From assembly GCA_030015575.1 (NCBI GenBank), contig CM057339.1, positions 700,860,761 to 700,924,760 of the forward strand: a stretch of DNA of 64,000 nt, in the 5' to 3' direction. The DNA is from Agapanthus africanus (lineage: Eukaryota > Streptophyta > Magnoliopsida > Asparagales > Amaryllidaceae). Positions 10,580 to 23,551 of the stretch are shown in pieces. The translations under genes and the position numbers were made by a program. The notes below the pieces were generated by a model. It did no database searches, was not told where the DNA came from, and worked only from the letters and a program-made list of their open reading frames with translations. Numbering within the stretch: position 1 is the first letter of the stretch; each line of letters starts with the position of its first letter.

Positions 10580-13430
10580 CCATGTCATGCCTTAATCAAG
10601 ATAATAATATGGATGTAATGACCGAACCCGCTTGTTATACTGCGCTAGGGAACGTTGGTCCCGCTCCAACTTATAATTGTTATAAGACAGAGTAGGAAAT
10701 AAGGGATTACCAGAATTCCCGTGCCGCCCAAACGAAGAAAGTACATGCTGATGCATCTTCTTCGGGTGTGTTCATTACCGAGAACTGTTTCTCAGTATCC
10801 TTTACGTCCTGGGTATGAAATACCGGATCAGGATCCCGCAGATGTAATTTGTTACATGGGTTACAGATAGTTAGAGATCTGAGAACGGGTGATAAATTTT
10901 TAAGAGTTCAAAATGATGCAAGTGTTGCAGCCAAGTCTGTTGGCAGTTATCACCCTGTATTACCAGAATACATTGATTCTGAATGAATGTTATTAGATAC
11001 CGAACCTGATATACAACATCATATCAGTCTCTTTATTAGTAAAGAAGGATATAATTTTGTATTGTTGGATAATGTTTTGAACATTTCCTATATCAAGAGT
11101 TGATCAGTTCAGGCACGTTATCTAAAAGCATAGACGTTCTAAATCAAACCACAGTTCTTAACGTACAGAACACATACAAGAGGAAGAGTTCAGAAATGAA
11201 CGAATCCTTCTTGAGGCATTGTAGACTAGGTCATATCAATGCTACCCGACTAGCTGAAGTTACATAAAAATGCATATTTAAATTAGTTTGGATTTACATC
11301 ATGTAAAACTTGCCAGTCATGTCACAAAGATAAGATGACCACAGCTCCGTTTATTGGAAACAGAGAAAGAGTTAGTGAACTCTTGGGATTGATACATGAT
11401 GATGTATGATAGTCCCATGTCTACATATGCCAGGACAGGTTCTTTGTACTTCATTACATTCACTGATGATCTCAAGATTCAGACATATGTTCCTGTTGAA
11501 ACACAAGTCTGAAACTTTTGAGATAATCACAGAATATAAGTTAGAAGTAGAAAACCAAAAACAGGTAGAAGTATTATGTCCTTTGATGAGATCAAGGAGG
11601 AGAATACATAAGCATGGAATTCCTGGACCATTCTAAAGGAGAATGAGATTCTCTCTCAGCATTACTCCTCCGAATACACCACAACATGTCGGTGTATCGG
11701 GACGGAGCAATCGCACCCTATGTGATATGGTGTGCTCTATGATGAGTACTACTGAGCTGCCTATTTTCTTTTGGGGTTATGCACTTGAGAAGTTTCATAC
11801 ATATTGAATAGGGTTCCAACCAAATCAGATGCCTACCACTCCATATGTGATATGGTATGGGAAGAGCCCATCTCTTAAAGATGTTAAGATTTGGGGTTGT
11901 CCGGCCTATGTCAAAAGCAAAATCCGGACAAGCTCGAGGCAAGGTCAGTTCTGTGGAAGTTTGTTGGATATCCCAAGCATTCGCAAGGGAATATCTTCTA
12001 CCACACCGAGGAACAAAAGATGTTTTATTTCTCGGCATACCACTTTTTGAGAAAAAGGGAATTTCTTGTGAAGAAATTAGTGGTCATGAGGTAAAACTGG
12101 AAGGAGTTCCAGCTATACATACTGCAGCTGATGATTTGGTAAACCCGGAGGATTCAATAGTTTCCAACGAACCTCAATCTCTCCGCCGATCTGGTAGGGT
12201 TCCTCATCCACTTGAGAGATACTTCGGTTTCTCTATGATAGTGGGAGCAAGGATTGCATCATGAGATGATGACCCAACTAGTTTCGAGCAGGCCATCAGG
12301 AGTGGGGACTCTGTGAGAATGGCTGGATACCTAGCGATCTGAGATAGAATCCTTATGCACCAACAAAGTATGGACTTTGGTTGCTTTATCTGAAGGGTTA
12401 AATCCCCATCAGGAGCAAGTATATCTTGAGAAGATTACTTGGTGTATATGGAAAAGTTGAGACTTTCAAAGCTATGCTTAAGTCCATCCAGATCCTACTT
12501 GCCATGGCTACATACCATGACTACGATATCTGGCGGTTGGGTGTCATGACTGATTTTCTAAATATTGATTTGGAAGAGAGCGTCTATAAGTACACAGCCA
12601 GAGAGCTTCGTAGACAGTGGGAGCAGCGGAAACGTGAGCATGATGTTTTATGGGATAAATCAGGCATCGCGGAGTTGGAACGTCTGTTTTGATGTGGTAG
12701 TCAAAGAGTTTGACTTCATCAAAATGGTAGATGAACCTAGTATATACAAAAAGGTAGTAGGGAGTATGGTGGTGATCCTCGTATAGTACGTGGATAACAT
12801 ACTCATGATAGGAAAGGAGTTTCCAATGCTACGCTCAGTCAATCTTCTCTTATCACAAAGATTCTCCATATAGGATCAAGGTGATACCTCCTAAATCCTG
12901 AGTTATGGATCTATGAGATAGATCTAATTGGATGTTAGGATTCTCACTAGTTGTAGTGAGATGGTATCAATCGATCCTGAGGAGAATCATTGAAAAAGTT
13001 CCAGGGTGATAAGGACGACTGAATGTCAGTCGCAGGCATTGTCTTTACCCTCGGTGGAGGGACGGTATGTTGGAAGAGTTCCATGCTAGATACCGTGACT
13101 TACTAGACGATTAGAGGCAAGATACATCGTTACCAAGGATGCTACCAAAGAGGCAGTCTGGATATATATGAGTTCATGAGATGAATTTTGTTCCTACAAT
13201 TGTGTGACAATAGAGTTGTGGCTTAGGCCTAGGAACCCCCGTCCCATCTGTGATCCAGACATATTCTTAGGCAGTGTCACCTGATCATGGAGATGGTTGA
13301 TCTCCAGGGAGATCAAGGTTAGGAGAGTAGACACAGAGGACAACAGCGCGGATCCACTCACAAAGGCCTATTTCCCAGTAGAGACTTTTATGGGATGGTT
13401 GAGTATGAGATACTTCAACTACAGCTGTTG
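10580..13430 (+). pseudogene. Copia gag-pol remains of element A
   Basis: Recognisable copia pieces appear in order. A protease-to-pre-integrase region (near 10870-11310) includes LRTGDKFLRVQNDASVA and RHCRLGHINATRLAE. The integrase region (to about 11930) ends with IWYGKSPSLKDVKIWGCPAY. A linker follows with SLRRSGRVPHPLERYFGF (near 12180). The reverse transcriptase region (about 12270-12900) has FYGINQASRSWN and a YVDN-type catalytic box, and the RNase H tail has NSADPLTKAYF (near 13345). The integrase-before-reverse-transcriptase order defines Ty1/copia. The coding part is broken in many places and cannot be active. Confidence 0.85.
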
Positions 13431-13466
13431 TTGGGTATGCGATACCACAACAGATGGCCCTAGTGC

Positions 13467-13477
13467 AAGTGGGAGAT
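13467..13477 (+). other. Polypurine tract of element A
   Basis: AAGTGGGAGAT directly before the 3' LTR start (TGTTAG). The same tract precedes the 3' LTRs of C (40143-40153) and X (15777-15787, minus). It primes plus-strand DNA synthesis. Confidence 0.88.
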
Positions 13478-13742
13478 TGTTAGTTATATGTATGCCCTAG
13501 AGGCCATTACTGTACATATGATGTATATTGTAGTGGATGCTTGGACATATATAGGGAGGACTTTCTTGCTCGACATGATATTATGCTATCTGGTTGCCCT
13601 TTATCTTAACATGTACTCTGATTGTCTCTATGTCACATGTTGATAAAGCCCTTAGGATGAGTACTTGACTACCAGGACTATGATGCAGATCATACTAGTG
13701 GGGACAGAGTAGTCGCCAAGTACATCCTTCAAATGTTCCTAG

Positions 13743-15776
13743 TGTAAGTCTACGGTAGCACCCCGGCCGTCGATCCGAGGCCAAAATGCGGAAACGAAAA
13801 CTTTTTCAAAACTTGAAACCGGCGCTATCGCAGACTTTAATCCCGGATCGAACCATTAATCTACAACTAGCAAACTAGAGAAGGGTTAGAAAAGCTATAC
13901 CGATCGATCCGTGTCCTTCGGTCTTTGGCCACCAACCCAAGCTCCTCGCGGCATCTCCGATCTCCGGTCTTCTCATCGGAAGGGCACCACATCAATGAGT
14001 CCTTTTACGGGCTCCCGCTTCGTCCGAAGCAACTCGGACACGAAGTTTGCCATCCGACGTGTCCAAGGTGAAGTAGAGAATGTGTGTGATCACTTTGTCT
14101 CAACCATCCATTGATTCTCAAGACATGAGAGTGTATGAATGGAGGTTGGAGATGATACCATCAATGGAGGTTGTGAGCTAGAGCAAGAAGAAGAAGAGGA
14201 GCCTTTCTTTTTCTTGTGTTGTATGATGAAATGAGAGAGTGAGATGAAGAATAATACAAGAGCCAACCTATCTATGGCTGCCCTTCTCTCTCTTCCTCTC
14301 ATTTCAACTCACAAATCAATCACATAATGTGACACATGCACAAAGAAAGTGACCATGAGTCACCACTTGTGCATGTGTCACAATTAATGCTCCTAATCAT
14401 GATTTCTAGCTCATTATTTCCATTTGTAAACATTAACCCAAATGTTTACAACAACAAAAAAATACGGCAACATCTAAAGTAAACTCGTGACGGATCACAA
14501 AGATACCCCTCACCTGTATATACATACCTGCATCCGCATTCTGATTGAATGCGAATGCGATGAGACAAAAGTAATCCAACAAATCTAATACTAGGATCCG
14601 GCTTAAACCAAAGCCCACTAGTATGATCCGTCCGATCATGATCCGTGCACTACTGCACGTATACGATCGAACCCTGCCATAATACCATACGGCCTCTACA
14701 ACGTTTTGCCCGAAACTTGAGAAACTGCCTGTGGGGACTCTAAAGACTCGTCAATACTTTGGCTGTGGATTTAACCACTAGCACGTCAGTGGTACTAGCC
14801 GTACGTAACGGGCTACCAGGTATTGACCAAAAGGGAGGTCGATGAGAGAACTCTTCCTGACACCCTACTGAGCCTGTCGGAGACAATATCCGTACAGTCT
14901 GGTCCGTTCGTCTATGAGCATCGCATGTCGCGCCTAGGGGGTTGGTAAAAGTCAGACCCCTAAAAGCGGTACAAGTCGTGTCGGAGTGTAGCCCATAACA
15001 CCCTGAGATACTACTGGAATACCTACCAGTAAATCTCCTGCCTTGGCCAAGGACTTCGTGTAATGGCTCTCCTAGACACAGCGCGATCTCACCCTCAATA
15101 CCGGGAGAGACGAAACCCCTACCGATCCGCTCACTACCTCCATGTGGCTCGGGACTGTACCTAACTAAAACCTGTTTGCACGACTCCTTTGAGCCGTGGT
15201 AGGGTAGTAATCAAAGCACAGTGGGAACTCACACGAGACAAATAACGATCTCAGGTCGATGAACTAACATGTACACATGTCACCAGGGAACTGCTATCTG
15301 ACGTCAGGTATAATACCAACTAGCATGTTCCCGGCGAGTCCTGTCCGGTGTACTCATAACCCAATGAGCACCTGTATACATCTTAGGTGAACCAACTGAC
15401 AACAATGGCTTGTGAGACCGGCCACCACCCCTCGTCGGGGTCTCGACTGTATACACTAGTCTACTAATGGAGTATCGATGCCCAGTCTCGAAACTTCCAT
15501 GACTAGGGACCACTTTAAGGATGTGCTTATAGACCCCAGCTCCCACGTATATGATCGCCATCATACTGCTGGCCGTCAAGCAAGAATCCTAAGGGCTCTA
15601 TCAATGTGTAATAGTGACCTGTAATGTCACCTAAAGCTGTACACGATGATAAAGATAAACCAGATAGCATATTATCATCTTGAGTAAGACTGTCCTACCG
15701 GTATAGGTCATCCCTCAATGATTGCAATCGTGCGCCTGCGATCCAATAATTGACTTTGAGGGCACTATATCCAACA
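13743..15776 (-). repeat. 3' LTR of element X
   Basis: 2,034 bp, matching 21518-23551 in length and nearly in sequence. The polypurine tract abuts it at 15777. Confidence 0.93.
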
Positions 15777-18200
15777 ATCTCCCACTTGCACTCAAGGCTA
15801 ATTATTGCGTTGTCGCATACTCACAGCCCGTGTGATACCGAACACCCAACTCCTCTACTGATCAGTCTCACAAAGCCCGTTTGCGAAACTATTGCATTCG
15901 AGAAATAGCCTCAGTGAGTGGATCCACCCTGATGTTTCTTTCTATGTCTCTCTTTATCTTAAGTTCGCGGAGAAAGCCATCTCCCGAAATGAGCAATACC
16001 TGTCTTAGAATATGTCTGGATATCTGATGGGACCTAGTTCATAAATGAACTCCAAATCCAAACTTCTTAGACTGTATCGTCAACTGAACTTAATCAGTAT
16101 CCTGCGCCATGCCTCCCTCAGTATCCACTTGGACCATCTGTCCAAACCACTGCCCCTCGTCAGAGGGAAAACTATAACTCTGACAGTCACTCTGTCATCC
16201 AGGTCACCTTGGAAGCCTGGAATGATAACCGTCTCCTGAAAGAGGCTGTCGTTATCATGTCCCTAGAACATCCACTTATGTTCTAAGACTGCTTCCGAAC
16301 GTTTCTCAAGGATAGGATTAATATCAACTTATTGCATCTCGTGCAAAAACAATATCTGGTGTGGTACTTGACATCTCATGATTGACTCAATTGCCTAAGC
16401 AAGTGGTGTGCCAATCATGCGCATCCCTCTCCCCTTTAGTCTGTAAGACACCTTTAGAGAGGGTGACTCCATCACCTGCAGGTACACTACCGTGCCAGGA
16501 GTCGTCCATTCTAAAACACCTTTAGAATGCTGTCTGAGTATCCAGATTGGGAAACTACCCAAATCTAGATCTAAAACCATAGATCTAGTAACCAGGATGT
16601 CTGATATAAAATCCATGTCCTTTGTGGAGAAACCACTGTATGACAACCAAAGTATAACCGATCATAGTATAGGATTTTCACTTCCTACTATGTGTATGTC
16701 ATCCATATACCAGGACATCACACCCTACTACCTTCTTAACAGATCCATCCCCTATTCTGATGAAGTCAAACCTATGACTGTCACATCAGAAATAGATGAT
16801 CTATCTCTGCTATATCTGCTTTAGTCCATAAATAGATATAAGCTACTTGTCCACTATGCTTCCGTTGCTCCCACTGACTACGACAACTCTCTGGCAGAGT
16901 CATATACACGTGCACTTCTAGAGCTAGTTTAGATTGACGCTATACTCATCCTCATGCCGGGTCTCATAGCCTGGAACAACAGTAGTGTCAAGTCTGGATA
17001 AACAAGAACCTCCTTGTCACCGTCCTTGAAGCTACCGGAGTACCTCTCGGGTGCCTAAGGTTACCCACCATATCTGCGGAGTGGCCAATGGAATGGCAAT
17101 CCAGATTGAATCTTTAGGTCCTATTAAATTTTCAGTAATCGTTTGCGGTTCTGTAATCACTTCCAGTTCTACCATACTCCCACTACTGTTTTCTGAAAAT
17201 ATCCATTTTACTAAAACTGTGGCGAGTCAAGAACAATATCACTATTGATCTTCCAGATGGTAGAAAGTCAACCCTCGTCATAGCCCGGGTCAACCCACAA
17301 ACAGCCATTACAGAAACGTGCCTTGAGTTATCCAAAGTCTGGTTTTAAGCATAAGCCGGACAACTCCCCGTACCTTAACATTGTTAAGATATGAACTATT
17401 CAATATCCAATATAGAAACAGAGGCACTGATTTAATTGGAACCAGATTCAAATCATGCAGCTGTCTCCAGTGCATGTCAACTAAATGGAGAGAGGCCTAT
17501 CAGCATTACTCAACTTAGGAATACATCCAGATATGAATAACGTGAAAAAGAAGCAAGTTCTCATAATCATTACTATCAACTGAATACCATACACAAGTAT
17601 CTACATCTTCGATTACCTTGAAGAATCCTGATACTTGCATTACCTGGTTCTCTACTTTATTCATATACCTATAACTTCTCAAAACTTAGACCTTGCATTT
17701 CTGCGAAACACATGTCTAAGAACTAGAGAAGTCACAAGTAAACAGAATATAGTACGAGTACCAACCCCTCTGTCCCTATGGACACTGGATAACATACAAT
17801 ACTCTGTATAAGTCTCATGAGTCTAATAACTCATTCCTCGGGTGTCGTAGGTTGAAAACTGTACTTATGGTTAAGAAGAATTACACCGCTGTTTAATGCT
17901 CCTTACCTAACCATCCACTGATATAGGTAAATGTCATGGACATAATTTCAAAAAGTTATATCTCACTTTATAAAAATAAACATACAGATATATCAATTTG
18001 AAATTGGTGCATAACAACGGATATTCAAAACCAAATATTTGCCTTCCGGCAAACAACCCAGGCGATTTCCTCAAATATCACCAATTACAACGAATCCCGA
18101 TATAATGAGGATGATCACCCAATTCCCAATAACTTACTCTCACTCATCATCTGTAAAACCATAAAGATGTGAGAATCAAACCTAGTAAATACATACCCTG
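15777..18200 (-). pseudogene. Copia pol remains of element X
   Basis: Read on the minus strand, the region ends with an RNase H tail (DPLTEA-like, near 15920). A reverse-transcriptase part (about 16390-16900) resembles the same part of C: both keep a long open stretch with SKDMD-type sequence and LDLGSFPIWILRQHSKGV. An integrase/reverse-transcriptase linker (ERYSG-like) lies near 17050. The resemblance to C includes the departures from ordinary copia protein, so the decay predates the split of the two copies. Broken in many places. Confidence 0.7.
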
Positions 18201-18419
18201 GAGCAAGGGCTAATTGGGAAATCAGTTTTCTTTTAACAATACACAGTGAAACTGAAACATATAAATGTTTCGAAGGGGTATCCGGGTATTCCTAGTAATG
18301 CCTCTTCCATTATCAGATTCACAACTGTAACCGTATATCTGTTTGCCATCTCTCCAAATCCCTTTATATGTATTTAGTCATTACCTTTTGTACACCACCT
18401 TTAGGCCAAATGGTTTTCT

Positions 18420-19180
18420 TCCTTCCCTGCCGTTCGGCACCAGCCTATGGTTTGGAAGAAGACTATCCAATAAGCATAATGGGTGTACTCTCCTAATCCT
18501 AGGAGTACTCGTAACCTGAGAGAAGGTGAAGATAAAAGACAACTGAATAAAACCTTATTCCTATTTCTCCTGAACCAGAATCCATCCCCGAACTAGAACA
18601 AGTTCCTTCGAGTTCGTATATAAACATACAATGGAGTATCCAAATAACTGTGGATCTTCGTAGTGATACGGGGTATTCCGGAGAAATACAAAGGTGAAGT
18701 AAGAGTGGCGATGAAATACTTGGTTTGGCCGTGAATAGCAGTCGCAATTTACTTTGCTCTCTTACTAATCCCTTTATTTGTCTTTACTTAATACCTTCTG
18801 TACACTTTTTAGGCTAAATGGTTTTTTTCATTCCCTACCGTTCGGCACCTGCCTATGGTTTGGAAGAAGACTACCCAATTAGCATAATAGCTGTACCGTC
18901 CTAATCCAAGGAGCACTCGCAACCTGAGAAAAGGTAAAAGGAAAAGACAACTGAATAGTCCTATTCATTTTCTCCAGATCCAGAAACCATCCTCGAATCT
19001 GGAACAAGTTCCTTCGAGTTCGTATATAACCATACGATGGTTTTATCCAATGGAAGTGGATGTTCGTAGTAATACGGGGTGTTCTGAAGAAAAGGGTAAA
19101 AGTAGGAGTGGCAATGAGGTATGCAACTCTGACAATCCAAAAGCCAGTGTTTTAAGAAAATTCGGTTAACTTTGGTCACT
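18420..19180 (-). repeat. Tandem duplication of about 405 bp in the gag region of X
   Basis: Two similar blocks are offset by about 406 bp (for example CGTATATAAAC at 18615 and CGTATATAACC at 19021; each block has a GCCGAACGG-type motif in sense). The same duplication with a 403-bp period exists in C at 36830-37560, so it belongs to the family. Confidence 0.75.
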
Positions 19181-19513
19181 GAGTCATAGTCATGGGTCGG
19201 GTCATGGTCGCTGCCAAAGAGAGAGAGAAAAGAAACACTCTGCGTGCACTCTAACCTAGATCAGAATGGTTATCAATTTATCTAATCAGGAAACCTCCCA
19301 CTGTAACCTCAAATTCTCCTCCAAACCTGAAAGAAGAATTAGTCGGGATCACCCGAGGAGTAAACCAACTCATCAGTGAGAATCGGGATCCAACTATCAT
19401 CGCATGATAACGTGATGGAATACACTCACGTTATCACACTCCAGAAGGTATGCGCATATCTGGCAAGTTTCAGTTTCTTTAGAAACTCCCGATGTGATTT
19501 TTACCCCATGCTC

Positions 19514-19722
19514 TTATGACCTTGACTTTGGCCAACAAATCATAAGTCACATGTCAAGTTCTACCCGTCATTATCCAGGTTAATTTGAACCCACCCGCAC
19601 CTACCCTTGACTTTGGCCAACAAAGCAGTACGACTGTCCCAAACCAACGCATCTATCTATGCAGCAGAAAGATAACAAATAGGTACCATACACTATGCCT
19701 TGACTTTGGCCAACAAACATAG
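19514..19722 (-). other. Three hairpins with a shared loop, leader of X
   Basis: The sense loop is TTTGTTGGCCAAAGTCAAGG, three times. Clear stems on the plus strand are TTATGA/TCATAA (19514-19519, 19540-19545) and CTATG/CATAG (19693-19697, 19718-19722). The middle copy is near 19610-19630. The stems differ from those in A and C, yet pairing is kept. Confidence 0.7.
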
Positions 19723-19870
19723 CATGAATACTAAGTGCTACCCGTCTGAAATGACGGAGGGCTACGAATGGTTTTTGGCGAAAAACCTTTAACGTAATGA
19801 ACTTGATATCGTTGAAGGAACCGGATAGCTTTTTATAAAAATATAGTGGCGAAAACCTTTGCTAAAGAGG

Positions 19871-20028
19871 TCACTCCCGGTGAAGGGATCTCGGCTATTT
19901 CCCCGTAGAATGAGGTGCAGGATATTCCAACTGAATACCATGATGCAAAGCAAAAAGTAATTGACTATAATGAAGTTATTACCCTGACGCAAACTTTTTT
20001 CCAAGGGGTCACTCCCGGTGAAGGGATC
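19871..20028 (-). repeat. Two copies of the 20-bp leader box in X
   Basis: The reverse complement of GATCCCTTCACCGGGAGTGA is present exactly at 19871-19890 and 20009-20028. Confidence 0.85.
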
Positions 20029-20536
20029 TCGGCCCTTGCCTCGTCGACTGAGGTGCTGGATATTCATAACCGAATACCACTGTGCAAAACAAAAGAAAAC
20101 GTCCTTGCAATAACAGCTTTTTGAAAAAATGTTCCAATAACATCAAACAGGTTTGTTTAGCTTGCATTGATCCGAATCAATTCAGTCCCATCAATTAATC
20201 ACACCACAAAAGAACGAAAATATGATGTACGTATATGCCATCCGCATTTGCCACTGGGTCCCATCATCACCCATTAGGTTACTTAACTAACGACAGAGCG
20301 GGGACTGGACTAGCGCGGGTGAAAAACATATACAACATCTACTAGTATATATATCAATATATAATAATCGCTCAAGGCGTGATAAAATGCAACATCACAG
20401 AAATGTAATAAGTATCACAGAACAATACAGATAATCTGGGATCCCCGGGTTTCATAGAGCCGCAATTGAAACCCGACGTTCCCCTTGGTCGTGTGGATAG
20501 CCTATGCAATGAAATCCTAGACCCCTACGAGTGCAG

Positions 20537-20752
20537 CAAGTTACCCGCCAAAATCTGAAGCGAGGCAGCCCCCTTCAACAAAGTGAATGGACCACCCAGC
20601 ACTTCACGGAATCCGGTAACTTGAGCACCCCTCCTTGGGTCAACCTATACCCCCTACGAGTGCGGCGAATAGCCCGCCAATTCTAGAGTGAAGCCCCCTC
20701 CGTCTCAAAGCCATGAGATGCGGGCTCGTTGCCCTCTAGAACCCGGCTATCC
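20537..20752 (-). other. Two long-range stem modules, leader of X
   Basis: CAAGTTACC (20537-20545) pairs perfectly with GGTAACTTG (20615-20623). GAATAGCC (20667-20674) pairs with GGCTATCC (20745-20752), allowing wobble, and an inner TTCTAGAG/CTCTAGAA stem lies within the second module. In sense, each module is followed by a GC...CTCGTAGGGG tail. Confidence 0.7.
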
Positions 20753-20994
20753 GTGCACCCCACCGCGGGGTAATCCTAGTACAGAAAGTAAAATATACAG
20801 CGGGTATATCGACTTCAGCCCAGTCGTGCCCCAAAAGAATAATATACAAACAGGCAGTGATGGCAGTCCACATGTCGGACGCTCGCCCCGCAATATCAAA
20901 TGTACAAATATAACAAAACTGTACTACCATTGCTCCAGACTATCCACCACGATAAATCCGCAACATCACATCACAGCACAACACAGAACATCAA

Positions 20995-21072
20995 CGTGAA
21001 TGTCACGTTCGCAAATCCGTCTAAAAGGGCTATAGCAATTAGACAAGATTTACCGATCAAATGACATTCACG
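20995..21072 (-). other. 78-base hairpin in the leader of X
   Basis: Outer arms CGTGAATGTCAC (20995-21006) and TGACATTCACG (21062-21072) pair, and an inner AAATCCGTCTA/TAGACaaGATTT stem continues the fold. C has the same hairpin at 34846-34923. Confidence 0.7.
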
Positions 21073-21260
21073 GTCGCAGATATAATGTAAGTACTGTAAA
21101 CTAACATATTTAAATTTTCGATCGACAAAATTTCCCGAAGTGGGCCCCAAGCACAAATCCAGCACTCAAAATAATCTGGGCCAAAACTAAAAATACCAGA
21201 AACCCCAATTCTAAGTCAGAGACCACTATAGAAAATTTGGTGCAGAGAGGACGCAAAATG

Positions 21261-21309
21261 GCGGCGGAACCGCGGCCAAAAGAGGGGTATTTCCGTGGTT
21301 CCGCGGCGG
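21261..21309 (-). other. GC-rich hairpin in the leader of X
   Basis: GCGGCGGAACCGCGG and CCGTGGTTCCGCGG face each other across about 20 bases, at a place equivalent to the hairpins of A and C. Confidence 0.6.
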
Positions 21310-21505
21310 AACAGTATCATCATGCAACGAAATTTTCACAGATTTCTTAAAAAAGCCTGCCTGTTTTTCTGCAACACACAAAATAATTTTTAGACTACAA
21401 AAAAAATTCGACAGAAACTTTATGAAATGGAATTGCGGTTTCGGAAATTTTGTTCGATCGATGTTTTAAATACGTTAGAACAAGCTAGTAAAGGTTAATG
21501 GCGTG

Positions 21506-21517
21506 GCTCTGATACCA
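21506..21517 (-). other. Primer-binding site of element X
   Basis: On the minus strand this reads TGGTATCAGAGC, directly after the 5' LTR. It complements initiator Met-tRNA. Confidence 0.92.
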
Positions 21518-23551
21518 TGTAAGTCTACGGTAGCGCCCCGGCCGTCGATCCGAGGCCAAAATGTGGAAACGAAAACTTTTTCAAAACTTGAAACCGGCGC
21601 TATCGCAGACTTTAATTCCGGATCGAACCATTAACCTACAACTAGCAAACTAGAGAAGGGTTAGAAAATCTATACCGATCGATCCGTGTCCTTCGGTCTT
21701 TGGCTACCAACCCAAGCTCCTCGCGGCATCTCTGATCTCCGGTCTTCTCGTCGGAAGGGCACCACATCACTGAGTCCTTTTAAGGGCTCCCGCTTCGTCC
21801 GAAGCAACTCGGACACGAAGTTTGCCAGACGACGTATCCAAGGTGAAGTAGAGAATGTGTGTGATCACTTTATCTCAAGCATCCATTGATTCTCAACACA
21901 TGAGAGTGTATCGATGGAGGTTGGAGATGATGCCATCAATAGAGGTTGTGAGCTAGAGCAAGAAGAAGAAGAGGAGCCTTTCTTTTTCTTGTGTTGTATG
22001 ATGAAATGAGAGAGTGAGATGAAGAATAATACAAGAGCCAACCTATCTATGGCTCCCCTTCTCTCTCTTCCTCTCATTTCAACTCACAAATCAATCACAT
22101 AATGTGACACATGCATAAAGAAAGAGACCATGAGTCACCACTTGTGCATGTGTCACAATTAATGCTCCTAATCATGATTTCTAGCTCATTATTTCCATTT
22201 ATAAACATTAACCCAAATGTTTACAACAACAAAAAGATACGGCAACATCTAAAGTAAACTCGTGACGGATCATAAGGATACCCCTCACCTGTATATACAT
22301 ACCTGCATCCGCATTCCAACTGAATGCGAATGCGATGAGACTAAAGTAATCCAACAAATCTAATACTAGGATCCGGCTTAAACCAAAGCCCACTAGTATG
22401 ATCTGTCCGATCATGATCCGTGCACTACTGCACGTATATGATCGAACCCTGCCATAATACCATACGGCCTCTACAAAGTTTTTCCCGAAACTTGAGAAAC
22501 TGTCTGTGGGGGACTCTAAAGACTCGTCAATACTTTGGCTGTGGATTTAACCACTAGCTTGTCAGTGGTACTAGCCATACGTAACGGGCTACCAGGTATT
22601 GACCAAAAGGGAGGTCGATGAGCGAACTCATCCTGACACCCTACTGAGCCAGTCAGTGACAATATCCGTACAGTCCGGTACGTTCGTCTATGAGCATCGC
22701 ATGTCGGGCCTACAGGGTTGGTAAAAGTCAGACCCCCAAAAGCGGTACAAGTCGTGTCGGAGTGTAGCCCGGAACACCCTGAGATACTACTGGAATACCT
22801 ACCAGTAAATCTCCTGCCTTGGCCAAGGACTTCATGTAATGGCTCTCCTAGACATAACGCGATCTCACCCCCAATACCGGGAGAGACGAAACCCCTGCCG
22901 ATCCGCTCACTGCCTCCATGTGGCTTGGGACTGTACCCAACTAAAACCTGTTTGCACGACTCCTTTGAGCCGTGGTAGGGTAGTAATCAAAGCACAGTGG
23001 GAACTCACACGAGACAAATGACGGCCTCAGGTCGATGAACTAACCTGTACACATGTCACCAGGGGACGTTATCTGACGTCAGGTATAATACCAACTAGCA
23101 TGTTCCCGGCGAGTCCTACCCGGTGTACTCATAACCCAATGAGCACATGTATACATCTTAGGTGAACCAACTGACACCAATGGCTTGTGAGACCGGCCAC
23201 CACCCCTCGTCGGGGTCTCGACTGTATACACTAGTCTACTAATGGAGTATCGATGCCCAGTCTCGAAACTCCCACGACTAGGGACCACTTTAAGGATGTG
23301 CTTATAGACCCCAGCTCCCACGTATATGATCGCCATCATACTGCTGGCCGTCAAGCAAGAATCCTAAGGGCTCTATCAATGTGTAATAGTGACCGGTAAT
23401 GTCACCTAAAGCTGAACACGATGATAAAGATAAACCAGATAGCATACTATCATCTTGAGTAAGACTGTCCTACCGGTATAAGTCCTCCCTCAATCATTGC
23501 AATCGCGCGCCTGCGATCCAATAATTGACTTTGAGGGCACTATATCCAACA
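21518..23551 (-). repeat. 5' LTR of element X
   Basis: 2,034 bp, the same length as the other X LTR. It begins (sense) TGTTGGATATAGTGCC at the 23551 end, next to the CCTAG duplication. Confidence 0.93.

Larger units (their letters stand above)
13743..23551 (-). mobile_element. Element X: Ty1/copia (Angela-like), nested in A's 3' LTR
   Basis: A 9.8-kb element lies in reverse orientation, flanked by a perfect 5-bp target duplication CCTAG (13738-13742 and 23552-23556). Its LTRs are both 2,034 bp (13743-15776 and 21518-23551), with sense ends TGTTGGATATAG...GACTTACA. The primer site (21506-21517) and polypurine tract (15777-15787) are in the right places. It is the same family as C, to judge by LTR, leader and internal resemblance along the whole length. 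LTR divergence looks like 2-3% by eye, so it is fairly young. The boundaries are whole, but the coding region is thoroughly broken. Confidence 0.92.

Noticed and set aside
14090-22077. Pairs of similar minus-strand frames near 14090-14302 and 21865-22077
   Set aside because: They are the same LTR sequence in the two LTRs of X, with a GAA microsatellite producing a serine run.
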